Assembly (NCBI GenBank): GCA_029776255.1
Contig: JAKOTN010000003.1
Coordinates: forward strand, 1 to 64,000
Source of the DNA: Pseudomonadota bacterium
GTDB lineage: Bacteria > Pseudomonadota > Gammaproteobacteria > Burkholderiales > Rhodocyclaceae
Direction of reading: 5' to 3'
Length of the DNA stretch: 64,000 nt
The translations under genes were made by a program, and so were the position numbers. Position 1 is the stretch's first letter; the number at the start of each line of letters is the position of its first letter. Below, in pieces: positions 35,327 through 51,611 of the stretch. The notes beneath the pieces are model-generated. The model had not been told where the DNA came from and did not search any database. It worked only from the letters and a program-made list of their open reading frames with translations.

Positions 35327-35330
<4 letters not shown>
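34257..35330 (-). CDS. aroG: 3-deoxy-7-phosphoheptulonate synthase, class I (AroG/AroF type)
   Basis: 357 aa. Class I DAHP synthase joins phosphoenolpyruvate and erythrose 4-phosphate in the first shikimate step. Seen motifs: VVGPCSIHDPVAGIDYA, MRVYFEKPRTTTGWKG, GFKNGTNGD, and VDCSHANSYKKP with metal ligands. Start MTTFHLDN at 35330 overlaps the mfd stop by 4 bases (ATGA), so it is translationally coupled downstream of mfd. Which aromatic amino acid feeds back on it cannot be told from the sequence. Confidence 0.93.
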
Positions 35331-38846
<3,516 letters not shown>

Positions 38847-38848
<2 letters not shown>

Positions 38849-38852
38849 TATA
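38847..38852 (-). promoter_or_regulatory. TATAAT -10-like element upstream of mfd
   Basis: A perfect TATAAT on the minus strand with a poor -35 (TTCGAG) 17 bases upstream. If it is the mfd promoter, translation must begin downstream, for instance at GTG 38812. Confidence 0.35.
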
Positions 38853-38928
38853 TCTTGCGCGGGAACCGCCTCGAACGCTCGGCGTACGGATATCGCGTCG
38901 TGACTCATGGAACCGACAGGAGGACAGG

Positions 38929-39687
38929 ATGAGCCAGCAAAGATTTTTCGGGATCGAGGCGTGCGTTTTCGATGCCTATGGCACGCTTTTCGACGTTGGT
39001 AGCGTGGCGCGCGGTGCGCGGCACCTGCTGGGGCAGCGCGAACAGGCCCTTTCCGACCTGTGGCGCGACAAACAATTGCAATACACCTGGCTGCGCGGCT
39101 TGGCCGGACAACATGCCGATTTCTGGCAAGTCACCAGCGATGCACTGGATTTTTCCCTGGCGACCCTGGGAATCAAGAGCGACGGCCTGCACGAACGTCT
39201 GATGGACTTTTATCTGGAAATCGCCGCCTATCCGGATGTCGCCGAAACCCTTCGCCATCTGCGAAACGTCGGCATGAAGCTGGCGATTCTCTCGAACGGC
39301 ACGCCGCGCATGCTGCGAGCCGCGGTGGACAACGCCGGTTTCGGCGAGTTGTTCGATGCCGTGCTGTCGGTGGAATCGGTCGGGGTGTTCAAACCGCACC
39401 CGGCTGTTTATGATTTGGCGGCGCGGCATTTTCCGTTCCCCCCACGGAAAATCTGTTTTTTGTCGTCGTACAGCTGGGATGCCAGCGCGGCCAAGGCCCG
39501 CGGTCTACATGTGCTGTGGTTGAATCGCTGCGGGAAAGCGGCCGACCATCTTCTGGCGCCGCCCGATGGGGAAATCGCCAGTTTGCCGGAGATCGTCGCC
39601 TGTCTCGGTCACGAGCGGGAAAAAAATGTAAGCAAGCACCACGAGTCGGCGACCAATACGCACGAGGCCACGATGGACACGGGGTAA
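38929..39687 (+). CDS. Haloacid dehalogenase, type II
   Basis: 252 aa HAD-superfamily hydrolase. The nucleophile motif is FDAYGTLFD; motif II LSNGTP holds the conserved Ser/Asn; Lys is in GVFKPHP; the last motif is FLSSYSWDASAAKARGL. The pattern matches L-2-haloacid dehalogenase, which releases halide from 2-haloalkanoates, although many such proteins have other substrates. AGGAGGA lies 5 bases before ATG 38929. It is divergent from mfd. The C-terminal 25 residues are polar and non-conserved. Confidence 0.88.
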   Translation: MSQQRFFGIEACVFDAYGTLFDVGSVARGARHLLGQREQALSDLWRDKQLQYTWLRGLAGQHADFWQVTSDALDFSLATLGIKSDGLHERLMDFYLEIAAYPDVAETLRHLRNVGMKLAILSNGTPRMLRAAVDNAGFGELFDAVLSVESVGVFKPHPAVYDLAARHFPFPPRKICFLSSYSWDASAAKARGLHVLWLNRCGKAADHLLAPPDGEIASLPEIVACLGHEREKNVSKHHESATNTHEATMDTG

Positions 39688-39782
39688 GGCGGGTCATACG
39701 GCACCGAGCCGCGCCCAGTATCCGCCGGGTCCGGCCTTCCAGAAATCCCGAGATCCCGACACACCGACGACGCACTGGGCCG

Positions 39783-41942
39783 ATGAACAACAAAAAACTG
39801 CTCTTACTCGCTCTCCTGGGCACGCTGCTGGGCGCGTATTTCGCCTTCGATCTGGGGCAATACGTCAATCTGCGGACGCTGAAGACTCAACAAGCGGCCA
39901 TCGACGCGTTTCGGGCGCACAGCCCGCTGCTGAGCGTCGCCATCTATTTCGTCGCCTATGTTGCCGTCACCGCGCTTTCCCTGCCCGGCGCAACGCTGCT
40001 GACGCTGGCCGGCGGCGCCATTTTCGGGCTGCTCTGGGGAACACTGATTGTTTCCTTCGCCTCGACCATCGGCGCGACGCTGGCTTTCCTGATTGCGCGC
40101 TTTCTGCTGCGCGATTGGGTGGCGCGCCGCTTCGGCCAGCGGCTGGCGGCGGTTGATGAGGGCGTGCGGCGCGACGGCGGTTTCTATCTGTTCACCCTGC
40201 GCCTGGTACCTGTTTTTCCGTTCTTCCTGGTCAACCTGCTGCTCGGGCTGACGGCGATGAAGGCGCGAACCTTCTACGGCGTCAGCCAGCTCGGCATGCT
40301 GGCCGGCACGGTGGTGTATGTCAATGCCGGCACACAACTGGCGCGACTCGACTCGCTGGCCGGTATTTTGTCGCCGAGTCTTCTCGCCTCTTTCGCGCTG
40401 CTCGGCGTTTTTCCGCTGCTGGCACGTAAACTGATCGACAAAGCGCATGCCAACAAGGTCTACGCCGGCTGGCAAAAACCGAAGGTTTTCGACCGCAATC
40501 TGGTGGTGATCGGCGGTGGCAGCGCCGGCCTGGTCACCGCCTACATCGCTGCCGCCGTGAAAGCCAAAGTCACGCTGGTCGAAAAACACCAGCTGGGTGG
40601 CGATTGCCTGAATACCGGTTGCGTGCCGTCGAAAGCGCTGATCCGCTCGGCCAAGCTGCTGTCGCACATCGCCCGCGCCCGCGAATTCGGCATCGCCTCG
40701 GCACATGCTGAATTCGACTTCGCCGAGGTCATGGCGCGCGTGCAAGCGGTGATCGCCGCCATCGCGCCACACGACTCGGCGGAACGCTATCGCGAACTCG
40801 GCGTCGACGTACGGCAAGGCACGGCGACCCTCGTTTCGCCATGGGAAGTGGCGATTGCCCAGGCTGATGGCGACACCCGGCGGTTGCGCACGCGCAGCAT
40901 CGTCATTGCCGCCGGCGCGCGGCCCGTCGTGCCGCCGATTCCGGGTATCGAGGAGGTCGGCTATTTGACTTCGGATACCGTCTGGCATCTGCGCCGGTTG
41001 CCAAAGCGGCTGCTGGTTCTCGGCGGCGGGCCGATCGGCTCGGAACTGACACAGGCCTTCGCCCGTCTCGGCGCCGACGTCACCCAGGTCGAAATGGGGC
41101 CGCGCCTGTTGCCGCGCGAAGACCCCGAAGTATCCGAACTGGTGTTGCGGCGTTTCCAGGCCGAAGGCGTCGCCGTGTTGCTCGATCACCGCGTCAGGCA
41201 ATTCACCATCGACAACGGCGAGAAGGTCCTGATCGCCGAGCACGCCGGGCAGGACGTGCGTCTTCCCTTCGACGCGTTGTTGGTCGCCGTCGGCCGGACG
41301 GCCAACCTGCAAGGCTACGGGCTGGAGGATCTGGGCATTCCGGCGGACCGAACGGTCGAGACCAACGAATTCCTGCAAACCCGCTATCCCAACATCTATG
41401 CCGCCGGCGACGTTGCCGGCCCCTTCCAATTCACCCACACGGCGGCACATCAGGCCTGGTACGCGGCGGTCAACGCCTTGTTCGACCCGTTCAAGAAATT
41501 CAAGGCCGATTACGCGGTGATCCCCTGGGCGACGTTCATCGAGCCTGAAGTCGCGCGCGTCGGCCTCAACGAACGTGAAGCCCGCGAGCGCGGCATCCCG
41601 CACGAAGTCACCACCTACGGCATCGACGACCTCGATCGCGCCATCGCCGACGGCGAAGCGCACGGCTTCGTCAAGGTGCTGACCGTGCCGGGCAGGGACA
41701 AGCTCCTTGGGGTCACTCTCGTCGGCGACCACGCCGGCGACCTGATCGCCGAATACGTGCTGGCGATGAAACACGGTATCGGCCTGAACAAAATCCTCGG
41801 CACCATCCACATCTATCCGACACTGGCCGAGGCCAACAAATACGTCGCCGGCCAGTGGAAAAAAGCGCACGCACCACAAAAACTACTCGCTTGGGTGGAG
41901 CGCTTTCACGCCTGGCGGCGAAACGACGCCCACGCACGCTGA
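39783..41942 (+). CDS. Fusion of VTT/DedA-like membrane domain and FAD disulfide oxidoreductase
   Basis: 719 aa. Residues 1-230 form a VTT (SNARE-associated/TVP38-like) membrane domain with several helices, for instance AIYFVAYVAVTALSLPGATL and RLVPVFPFFLVNLLLGL. Residues about 238-719 are a mercuric-reductase/dihydrolipoamide-dehydrogenase-type flavoprotein: FAD site VVIGGGSAGLVTAYIA, redox disulfide GGDCLNTGCVPSKA, NAD(P) site LVLGGGPIGSELTQAF and a C-terminal dimerisation domain. It lacks the heavy-metal-binding HMA domain and the C-terminal Cys pair of MerA. It probably transfers electrons at the membrane, but the substrate is unknown. No operon partner is certain; DUF3047 follows 14 bases downstream. 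Confidence 0.88.
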   Translation: MNNKKLLLLALLGTLLGAYFAFDLGQYVNLRTLKTQQAAIDAFRAHSPLLSVAIYFVAYVAVTALSLPGATLLTLAGGAIFGLLWGTLIVSFASTIGATLAFLIARFLLRDWVARRFGQRLAAVDEGVRRDGGFYLFTLRLVPVFPFFLVNLLLGLTAMKARTFYGVSQLGMLAGTVVYVNAGTQLARLDSLAGILSPSLLASFALLGVFPLLARKLIDKAHANKVYAGWQKPKVFDRNLVVIGGGSAGLVTAYIAAAVKAKVTLVEKHQLGGDCLNTGCVPSKALIRSAKLLSHIARAREFGIASAHAEFDFAEVMARVQAVIAAIAPHDSAERYRELGVDVRQGTATLVSPWEVAIAQADGDTRRLRTRSIVIAAGARPVVPPIPGIEEVGYLTSDTVWHLRRLPKRLLVLGGGPIGSELTQAFARLGADVTQVEMGPRLLPREDPEVSELVLRRFQAEGVAVLLDHRVRQFTIDNGEKVLIAEHAGQDVRLPFDALLVAVGRTANLQGYGLEDLGIPADRTVETNEFLQTRYPNIYAAGDVAGPFQFTHTAAHQAWYAAVNALFDPFKKFKADYAVIPWATFIEPEVARVGLNEREARERGIPHEVTTYGIDDLDRAIADGEAHGFVKVLTVPGRDKLLGVTLVGDHAGDLIAEYVLAMKHGIGLNKILGTIHIYPTLAEANKYVAGQWKKAHAPQKLLAWVERFHAWRRNDAHAR

Positions 41943-41956
41943 CGCGGAACCTCACC

Positions 41957-42703
41957 ATGCGCAAAACAAACCGGCTGACCGTCGCCGCCCTCCTCCTGCC
42001 GCTGACGGTGATCGCGGACACGCTCTGGATTAGCCGTTTCGACAACGGCGCGGCGGACATCCCGGCGCCGTGGCAAATCGAACGGCTCGATCGACGCGTG
42101 CCGCCCACCGTGTACAAACTTCGCAAATGGGACGGCGTGATGGCTGTCGAAGCCTGGGCGAAGAACAGCATGGCGCTGCTGGCGCGGCCGCTGCGCGTCG
42201 ATTTACAGAGTACGCCGATCCTGTGCTGGCAATGGCGCGTTGACGCGCCCGTCGCCACCGCCGACATGACCCGCAAGGCCGGCGACGACTACGCCGCTCG
42301 CGTTTATCTGACTTTCGAGGTTCCGCCGGAACAACTGTCGCTGGCGACACGGGCCAAGCTCCGCCTGGCGCGCTCGATTCACGGCCCGCACGTGCCGGAC
42401 GCGGCGATCAACTACGTCTGGGACAACCGGCAACCGGTCGGCACCTGGCGCGACAACGCCTACACCGACCGCGCCCGCATGCTGGTGCTGCGCTCCGGCG
42501 CCGCCAAGGCTGGCGGCTGGGTGTACGAACGACGCGACGTGGCGCAAGACTTCCGACGTGCCTTCGGCGATATCGACGGCCACTTGCACGGGCTGGCCCT
42601 GGCCACCGATACCGACAACACCGGCGAGGACGCGCACGCCGGCTTTGCCGATTTCCGCTTCGTCGCCCGGGCGGAGGACTGCCCCGCGCCGGACGGCCAC
42701 TGA
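41957..42703 (+). CDS. DUF3047 family exported protein
   Basis: 248 aa. Start MRKTNRLT (ATG 41957) with a signal peptide ending about residue 20 (VIADT). The body contains WQWRVDAPVATADMTRKAGDDYAAR (conserved central block) and a C-terminal FADFRFV, as in DUF3047 proteins. The family is periplasmic and has no established function. It lies between the flavoprotein fusion and a TIGR04282 transferase in the same direction with short gaps. Confidence 0.8.
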   Translation: MRKTNRLTVAALLLPLTVIADTLWISRFDNGAADIPAPWQIERLDRRVPPTVYKLRKWDGVMAVEAWAKNSMALLARPLRVDLQSTPILCWQWRVDAPVATADMTRKAGDDYAARVYLTFEVPPEQLSLATRAKLRLARSIHGPHVPDAAINYVWDNRQPVGTWRDNAYTDRARMLVLRSGAAKAGGWVYERRDVAQDFRRAFGDIDGHLHGLALATDTDNTGEDAHAGFADFRFVARAEDCPAPDGH

Positions 42704-42706
42704 CCC

Positions 42707-45548
<2,842 letters not shown>

Positions 45549-45553
45549 AATTC

Positions 45554-46141
45554 ATGCCGGCGAAAAAAAAGAAAGCCGGCGCGCCACTGGAAACCAACCG
45601 TCGCGAGGAACTGTTGCGCGTGGCGGCACGGCTGTTCGTCGAGAAAGGCTTCGAGGCGACGACCACGCGCGACATCGCCGACGCGGCCGGCATGCGTTCC
45701 GGCAGCCCCTTTTATCACTTCCGCAGCAAGCAAGAGTTGCTGAAAACGGTGATGATCGACGGCATCGAAAATGGCGCGCGCCGCCTGCACGCGGCGATCG
45801 CGGCGGTTGACGACCCCGAGCGCCGCTTGCGAACCATGATTCGCGTGCATCTCGACAATCTGCTGGCAGGCGACTGCCGCACGCCGATGCTGCTATTCGA
45901 ATCGCGGTCCCTGGACAGCGCCGCGCGCGACGAAATCGCTGCCGCCGCCGATCGTTATCAGCAGGCATGGCAAACGACGCTGAACGAACTGGCAACCAGC
46001 GGCCGTCTGCGCGGCTCGGCGCGAACCTCGCGCCTGTTGCTGTTCGGCATGCTGAACTGGAGCAGCCAGTGGTACCGGCCGGACGGCGCGCTGTCGCTGG
46101 ACGACATCGGCGACGCGGCGGCCGCCTTGCTGCTGGCGTAA
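45554..46141 (+). CDS. TetR family transcriptional regulator
   Basis: 195 aa. The N-terminal helix-turn-helix shows the TetR pattern AARLFVEKGFEATTTRDIADAA, then GSPFYHFRSKQELL. The remaining helices form a ligand domain. Its position directly after fadH suggests control of fatty-acid degradation by an acyl-CoA signal, an inference from context. It is convergent with the sulfurtransferase gene, separated by only 4 bases. Confidence 0.9.
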   Translation: MPAKKKKAGAPLETNRREELLRVAARLFVEKGFEATTTRDIADAAGMRSGSPFYHFRSKQELLKTVMIDGIENGARRLHAAIAAVDDPERRLRTMIRVHLDNLLAGDCRTPMLLFESRSLDSAARDEIAAAADRYQQAWQTTLNELATSGRLRGSARTSRLLLFGMLNWSSQWYRPDGALSLDDIGDAAAALLLA

Positions 46142-46145
46142 GGCG

Positions 46146-47015
46146 TCAGGCAGGGCCGATGGCCACCGGCCGCGCCGGATCGCCGCACCACTCGCTCCAG
46201 GAACCGGCGTAGAGCCGCGCGCCCGGCAGACCGGCCACTTCCATTGCCAGCAAGGCATGGCAGGCGGTAACGCCAGAGCCACAGGACAAGACCACCTGTT
46301 CAGGCTCGCTCCCGGCAAGCCGCGCCAACCACAAGCGGCGCAGATCCGCCGCAGGCAGGAAGCGGCCCTCGGCGCCCAAGTTGTCACGGAAAAAAACGTT
46401 GCGGGCACCGGGAATATGTCCGGCGACCGGGTCGAGCGTTTCGTTTTCGCCTCGGAAACGATCCGGGCTGCGCGCGTCGATCAGGCAAAAACGCGGGTTG
46501 CCAAGATTGGCGAGCACGGTTTCGCTGCTCACCACCCAATCGCGCAGCACGATTGGCAACACGACTGGCAACACCCCGGCGGGGACATCCGGTGGCTCGT
46601 CGGCCAACGGTCGCCCTTCCGCCAGCCAACGCCCGAGGCCACCGTCGAGCACCGCGACACGATCATGCCCCAGCCAGCGGAGCAGCCACCACAGGCGACT
46701 GGCGAACATCCCGTCGGCGTCGTCGTACGCAACCACTTGAGTCGTGCTGGAAACCCCCGCCGCCGCGAGCCGCTCGGCGAGACGCCACGGGTCCGGCAAG
46801 GGGTGCCGCCCGTTGCGGCCGGTTCGCGGCCCGGACAAATCGCGGTCCAGGTGCAGGAAAGAAGCGCCGGGCAGGTGGCCGGCGGCGTATGCTCGCGCAC
46901 CGGCTTCCGGATCGGTCAACTGGTGGCGGCAATCGAAAATCCGCCACGTTGGATCGTCCAAATGCGCCGCGAGCAGCGCGCTGTCGACCAGCGTGGAATG
47001 AATGGCCTGGCTCAC
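46146..47015 (-). CDS. sseA: Sulfurtransferase (tandem rhodanese domains)
   Basis: 289 aa, two rhodanese domains. The second carries the active loop CGSGVTAC with the catalytic Cys; the first is inactive but keeps the fold (WRIFDCRHQLTDPEAGARAY). The CGSGVTA loop is typical of 3-mercaptopyruvate sulfurtransferase (SseA), whereas thiosulfate enzymes have CRKGVTA. The ATG overlaps the stop of the upstream SpoIIAA-like gene by 4 bases. Confidence 0.88.
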   Translation of the reverse strand: MSQAIHSTLVDSALLAAHLDDPTWRIFDCRHQLTDPEAGARAYAAGHLPGASFLHLDRDLSGPRTGRNGRHPLPDPWRLAERLAAAGVSSTTQVVAYDDADGMFASRLWWLLRWLGHDRVAVLDGGLGRWLAEGRPLADEPPDVPAGVLPVVLPIVLRDWVVSSETVLANLGNPRFCLIDARSPDRFRGENETLDPVAGHIPGARNVFFRDNLGAEGRFLPAADLRRLWLARLAGSEPEQVVLSCGSGVTACHALLAMEVAGLPGARLYAGSWSEWCGDPARPVAIGPA

Positions 47016-47383
47016 GCCGCCGCCTCGCCGTCACCGTCACCATCCAGCAACCACGTGCGCGCATCGAGTTCGTCGTCGAAGATGCGCATCTCGGCGCTGA
47101 CGAAGATCTGTGCCAACCAGGCGCTCCAAGCCACCCACTGGCTCTCGGTCAGGACAGCAATCCGAGAAAAATCGTTGGCATGCGCCCGGGCAAAAACAAT
47201 ATCCTCCCAAGCGACATCCAAGGTGAAATCAGCCATTTCGCGCAGATCGAACAACAGATCGACCGGCCCCTCGAACTGGATCGCGAAATTGACGGCCCGC
47301 TCGAATTCCTGGTAATCGGCGAGAGTAAACTCCGCATAAACGGTGACTTCGACACGCTTCGGCTGTTGTTCGATGACTATCAT
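47012..47383 (-). CDS. SpoIIAA-like (DUF3478/STAS) protein
   Basis: 123 aa. SpoIIAA-like fold as in DUF3478: MIVIEQQPKRVEVTVYAEFT at the N-terminus, then a central LLFDLREMADFTL and a C-terminal segment RIFDDELDARTWL. The family is cytosolic with unclear role. Start MIVIEQQ at 47383 has GGGGAG 6 bases upstream. It is coupled to the sulfurtransferase gene by an ATGA overlap. Confidence 0.82.
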   Translation of the reverse strand: MIVIEQQPKRVEVTVYAEFTLADYQEFERAVNFAIQFEGPVDLLFDLREMADFTLDVAWEDIVFARAHANDFSRIAVLTESQWVAWSAWLAQIFVSAEMRIFDDELDARTWLLDGDGDGEAAA

Positions 47384-47590
47384 GGCAGACTCCCCTCGGC
47401 CCCCTGTTCGTTGCCGCAGTTTAGCACCAGTACCGGCGGGAAAACCGCGCCGCGTCGGCTGGATAGGCCCCGAACGCCAAGGGCTCGCGAAATGTCGACC
47501 GCTTGCCCGCGCGTGCGTCTTGCTCGCCTTTTCATTTGACCGCGAACCCACTAATAGGCTATTTTCGCCGGTTTGATTCGAGCCTTTCCG

Positions 47591-47866
47591 ATGTCAAGAC
47601 CGAACCCCGAACCCACTGACGGCCACACGGGCGAGTCCGTCATTGGCGAAATGAAGTTCGAGGCGGCGCTTGCCGAACTCGAACAGATCGTCCAGCGCAT
47701 GGAAAGCGGTCGCCTGCCTCTCGAAGAATCGCTCGCGGCCTACGGTCGCGGCAGCGAATTGCTCAAACACTGCCGGCGTCGCCTCGACGACGCCGAAAAA
47801 CAAATCCAGATTCTCGACAACGACACCTTGCGCGACTTCGCGCCCGACACGGGAGACGCGCCATGA
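47591..47866 (+). CDS. xseB: Exodeoxyribonuclease VII small subunit
   Basis: 91 aa. XseB signature FEAALAELEQIVQRMESGRL followed by PLEESLAAYGRGSELLKHCR, a helical hairpin that coats XseA. ATG 47591 (MSRPNPEP) is used. Its stop overlaps the ispA start (ATGA). The xseB-ispA-dxs order is common in proteobacteria and ensures co-expression. Confidence 0.93.
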   Translation: MSRPNPEPTDGHTGESVIGEMKFEAALAELEQIVQRMESGRLPLEESLAAYGRGSELLKHCRRRLDDAEKQIQILDNDTLRDFAPDTGDAP

Positions 47867-48786
47867 GCCTCGCCAACGCGCCCACTGGCAAACCCGCGAC
47901 CCCGCCTTTCCCCGACTGGGCGCTTGGCGTTCAGACGCGCGTCGAGGCGGCGTTGCTCCGGTACTTGCCGAGCGGCGATGCCATCCCGGGCCGTTTGCAT
48001 CAAGCGATGCGATACGCCAGCCTGAATGGCGGCAAACGGGTACGTCCATTGCTGGCCTTCGCCGCCGGCGAGCTGACCGCCGCACCGCCCGAACGGGTGG
48101 AAATCGTTGCTGGCGCCGTGGAACTGATCCATGGCTACTCGTTGGTGCATGACGATCTCCCGTGCATGGACGACGACGTGCTGCGGCGCGGCCGCCCCAC
48201 TTGTCACGTCGAATACGACGAGGCGACCGCCCTGCTGGTCGGCGACAGCCTGCAATCCCTGGCCTTCGAACTGTTGGCCAGCCAGGATTTCGGCGACGCG
48301 GCCCGGCAAGTGGAAATGCTGCGTCTGCTGGCGCGCGCCAGCGGCTCGCGCGGCATGGCCGGCGGCCAGTCGATCGATCTCGAATCGGTCGGCAAACACC
48401 TGGAACAGCCGGAACTCGAACTGATGCACGCCTTGAAAACCGGCGCCTTGATTCACGCCGCCGTGCTGCTTGGCGCCTTGTGCGGCGGTGCCTTGAGCAC
48501 CGCCGAACGGGAAGCGCTCGACCGCTTCGCCAGGCGCGCCGGCCTGCTGTTCCAAGTCGTCGACGATATTCTCGATTGCACCGCCAGCACGATCACGCTG
48601 GGCAAGACCGCCGGCAAGGATGCCGCCACCGAAAAACCCACTTACGTCAGCCTCATGAGCCTCGAACGGGCGCGCGAGTTCGCCGCCGACCTCAAAAATC
48701 AGGCGCTGGCCGCCTTGGCGATTTTCGGTGAGCGTCGCCAGCGGCTTTGCGAGCTAACCGAGTTCATCGCGCAACGCCAGTTTTGA
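47863..48786 (+). CDS. ispA: Farnesyl diphosphate synthase
   Basis: 307 aa. Trans-prenyltransferase: first Asp-rich motif DDLPCMDDD, second DDILD, substrate region GGKRVRPLLAF. It condenses isopentenyl diphosphate with dimethylallyl and geranyl diphosphate. The residues before the first Asp motif (HGYSLVH) are as in bacterial short-chain synthases. Middle gene of xseB-ispA-dxs. Confidence 0.94.
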   Translation: MSLANAPTGKPATPPFPDWALGVQTRVEAALLRYLPSGDAIPGRLHQAMRYASLNGGKRVRPLLAFAAGELTAAPPERVEIVAGAVELIHGYSLVHDDLPCMDDDVLRRGRPTCHVEYDEATALLVGDSLQSLAFELLASQDFGDAARQVEMLRLLARASGSRGMAGGQSIDLESVGKHLEQPELELMHALKTGALIHAAVLLGALCGGALSTAEREALDRFARRAGLLFQVVDDILDCTASTITLGKTAGKDAATEKPTYVSLMSLERAREFAADLKNQALAALAIFGERRQRLCELTEFIAQRQF

Positions 48787-48863
48787 CCATCAACGGCTTC
48801 GACTCTTTTTCCGGTCGCCGCGCCTGGCCATCATTTTCGAGTGCCACCCCAGGACCCAGATAA

Positions 48864-50753
48864 ATGACCCGTTACCCTTTGCTCGACACCATCAGCGACC
48901 CCGCGCAAGTGCGTCGGCTCGACCGCCGGCAACTGCCGCAACTGGCCGATGAATTGCGTTCCTTCCTGGTCGAATCGGTCTCCAAGACCGGCGGGCACCT
49001 GTCTTCCAACCTGGGCACCGTCGAACTGACGATCGCCTTGCACTACGTTTTCGACACCCCGCACGACCGTCTGGTGTGGGATGTCGGGCATCAGACCTAT
49101 GCGCACAAGGTACTCACCGGCCGCCGCGCCGGCATGGCCAAACTGCGGATGCATGGCGGCGTATCCGGGTTTCCGAAGCGTGGCGAGAGCAATTACGACA
49201 CATTTGGCGTCGGCCATTCGTCGACCTCGATATCGGCGGCCCTGGGCATGGCCCTGGCGACCCAGATCAAGGGGGAAATGCGCAAGGTGGTGGCGATCAT
49301 CGGCGACGGCGCGATGTCCGCCGGACAGGCTTTCGAAGCCTTGAACAACGGTGGCGTCGCCGACACCGACATGCTGGTGATCCTCAACGATAACGACATG
49401 TCGATTTCGCCGCCGGTCGGCGCGCTCAACCGCTATCTGGCACGACTTTTTTCCGGCAACACCTTCAACGCCGCGCGCAAGGCCGGCGAGAAAATACTCG
49501 ATTTTTCTCCGTCGTTGCGCGAATTCGCCAAACGCGCCGAGGAGCACGTCAAGGGCATGTTGACTCCGGGAACACTGTTCGAAGAACTCGGCTTCAACTA
49601 CATCGGCCCGATAGACGGCCACGACCTGGAGTCGCTGGTGCCAACCTTGTTGAACCTCAAGAACCTCAAGGGGCCGCGATTCCTGCACGTGATCACCAAG
49701 AAGGGTCAAGGCTACAAGCTGGCGGAGGTCGATCCCATTCTCTATCACGGAGTATCGAAATTTCACCCCGACGTCGGCATCGCCAGCGGACAAAGCGGCG
49801 CCAAGCCCTCGTACACGCAAATTTTCGGCGATTGGCTGTGCGACATGGCCGAGGCCGACCCGCTGCTGGTCGGCATTACCCCGGCAATGCGCGAAGGCTC
49901 CGGCCTGCTGCGCTTCAGCGAACGCTACCCGCGCCGCTATTTCGACGTCGGCATCGCCGAGCAGCATGCCGTCACCTTCGCCGCCGGTCTGGCCTGCGAA
50001 GGTCTACGGCCGGTGGTGGCCATTTATTCGACCTTTCTCCAGCGCGCCTACGACCAGCTGGTGCACGATGTCGCGCTTCAGAATCTGCCGGTGGTCTTCG
50101 CACTTGATCGCGGTGGCCTGGTCGGCGCCGACGGCCCGACACACCACGGCGCCTTCGACATCTCCTTCCTGACCTGCATCCCCAACATGGTGGTGATGAC
50201 GCCGTCCGACGAGGACGAGTGCCGCAAAATGCTGACCACCGCCTTCAGGCTCGACGGCCCGAGCGCCGTGCGCTATCCGCGCGGTACCGGCCCTGGCGTC
50301 GCGATCGAACGACAACTGACCGGCCTGCCGCTCGGCAAGGGCGAAATTCGCCGGCGCGGCCGCGAGGTGGCGCTGCTCGCGTTCGGCAGCATGCTGACGC
50401 CCGCCCTGGCGGCGGCGGAAACCTTGGATGCCAGTGTCGCCAACATGCGTTTCGTCAAGCCCATCGACCGGGAACTGATTGTTTCGCTGGCGGCGGAACA
50501 TTCCCTGTTGGTCAGCGTCGAAGAGAATGCGGTGATCGGTGGCGCCGGTTCGGAAGTCGAGCGGGTTCTTGAAGAGATCGGTCGTCCGGCGCGCCTGCTG
50601 CGCCTGGGCATTCCGGACCGTTTCATCGACCACGGCGATCAAACGCGGCTGCTGGCGGAAATCGGTCTTGACCGGGAGGGCATCGTCCGCGCCGTCCGCG
50701 AGCAACAGGAGAAAACCCCGATGTCACCCAAGCCGGCCGTTGCGGCCGACTAA
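48864..50753 (+). CDS. dxs: 1-deoxy-D-xylulose-5-phosphate synthase
   Basis: 629 aa. Thiamine-diphosphate enzyme of the MEP pathway that joins pyruvate and glyceraldehyde 3-phosphate. Motifs: [34 protein letters not shown] motif [16 protein letters not shown], transketolase pyrimidine domain [16 protein letters not shown], and [14 protein letters not shown] 48864 follows the family start ([10 protein letters not shown]). It lies 77 bases after ispA and 22 before folE2. Confidence 0.95.
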   Translation: MTRYPLLDTISDPAQVRRLDRRQLPQLADELRSFLVESVSKTGGHLSSNLGTVELTIALHYVFDTPHDRLVWDVGHQTYAHKVLTGRRAGMAKLRMHGGVSGFPKRGESNYDTFGVGHSSTSISAALGMALATQIKGEMRKVVAIIGDGAMSAGQAFEALNNGGVADTDMLVILNDNDMSISPPVGALNRYLARLFSGNTFNAARKAGEKILDFSPSLREFAKRAEEHVKGMLTPGTLFEELGFNYIGPIDGHDLESLVPTLLNLKNLKGPRFLHVITKKGQGYKLAEVDPILYHGVSKFHPDVGIASGQSGAKPSYTQIFGDWLCDMAEADPLLVGITPAMREGSGLLRFSERYPRRYFDVGIAEQHAVTFAAGLACEGLRPVVAIYSTFLQRAYDQLVHDVALQNLPVVFALDRGGLVGADGPTHHGAFDISFLTCIPNMVVMTPSDEDECRKMLTTAFRLDGPSAVRYPRGTGPGVAIERQLTGLPLGKGEIRRRGREVALLAFGSMLTPALAAAETLDASVANMRFVKPIDRELIVSLAAEHSLLVSVEENAVIGGAGSEVERVLEEIGRPARLLRLGIPDRFIDHGDQTRLLAEIGLDREGIVRAVREQQEKTPMSPKPAVAAD

Positions 50754-50775
50754 CGAAGAAACCACAGGAGCAACA

Positions 50776-51603
50776 ATGAATGCACCCGAAACCCGCCCGC
50801 CCGCCGCCGCGATGGCCGATGTCCAGGGCTCGGCGGACACCCGGCGGATCGCCATCAACAAAGTCGGCATCAAGGCGATTCGTCACCCGGTAAAAGTGCT
50901 CGACAAATCGGGCGGCGTGCAGCACACCATCGCCATGTTCAACATGTATGTCGGTCTGCCGCACAATTTCAAGGGCACGCACATGTCGCGCTTCGTGGAA
51001 ATTCTCAACAGTCACGAGCGGGAGATTTCCGTCGAGAACTTTCCGGCGATGCTGCGCGAAATGGTCGAACGCCTGGAAGCGAAGACCGGCCACATCGAGA
51101 TGAGCTTCCCCTATTTCATCAACAAAGCGGCGCCCGTCTCCGGCGTGCAAAGTCTGATGGACTACGACGTGACGCTGATCGGTGAAATATGCCATGGCGA
51201 AATCGCCTCCACCATCAAGGTCGCCATTCCGGTGACCAGCCTGTGCCCGTGCTCCAAGGAAATTTCCGAACGCGGCGCGCACAATCAGCGTTCGCAAGTC
51301 ACCGTCACCGTCAAGATCAACGACCACTTATGGATCGAGGAATTGGTGCAATTTGTCGAGGAACAGGCGTCCTGCGAGCTTTACGGCCTGCTTAAGCGCC
51401 CGGACGAGAAATACGTCACCGAGCGGGCCTACGATAATCCGAAGTTCGTCGAAGACATGGTGCGCGACGTGGCGGCGCGTCTGAACAGCGAACGGCGCAT
51501 CGATGCCTATGTGGTGGAATCCGAGAATTTCGAATCCATTCACAACCATTCGGCCTACGCGCTGATCGAGAACGACAAGCGGGCGGGGTCCGGCGGCGCC
51601 TGA
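50776..51603 (+). CDS. folE2: GTP cyclohydrolase FolE2
   Basis: 275 aa. GTP cyclohydrolase IB family, which converts GTP to dihydroneopterin triphosphate with Zn or another metal in an alternative to FolE. Seen: [40 protein letters not shown] (metal-binding Cys/His and catalytic region) and [10 protein letters not shown] near the end. CAGGAG lies 8 bases before ATG 50776. It is followed by a strong bidirectional terminator. Confidence 0.94.
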   Translation: MNAPETRPPAAAMADVQGSADTRRIAINKVGIKAIRHPVKVLDKSGGVQHTIAMFNMYVGLPHNFKGTHMSRFVEILNSHEREISVENFPAMLREMVERLEAKTGHIEMSFPYFINKAAPVSGVQSLMDYDVTLIGEICHGEIASTIKVAIPVTSLCPCSKEISERGAHNQRSQVTVTVKINDHLWIEELVQFVEEQASCELYGLLKRPDEKYVTERAYDNPKFVEDMVRDVAARLNSERRIDAYVVESENFESIHNHSAYALIENDKRAGSGGA

Positions 51604-51611
51604 AACCAACC

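Noticed and set aside
39804-41879. A 691-codon open frame antisense to the VTT-flavoprotein gene
   Set aside because: Antisense to a protein with clear FAD and disulfide motifs; its own translation has no recognisable domain and reflects codon bias.
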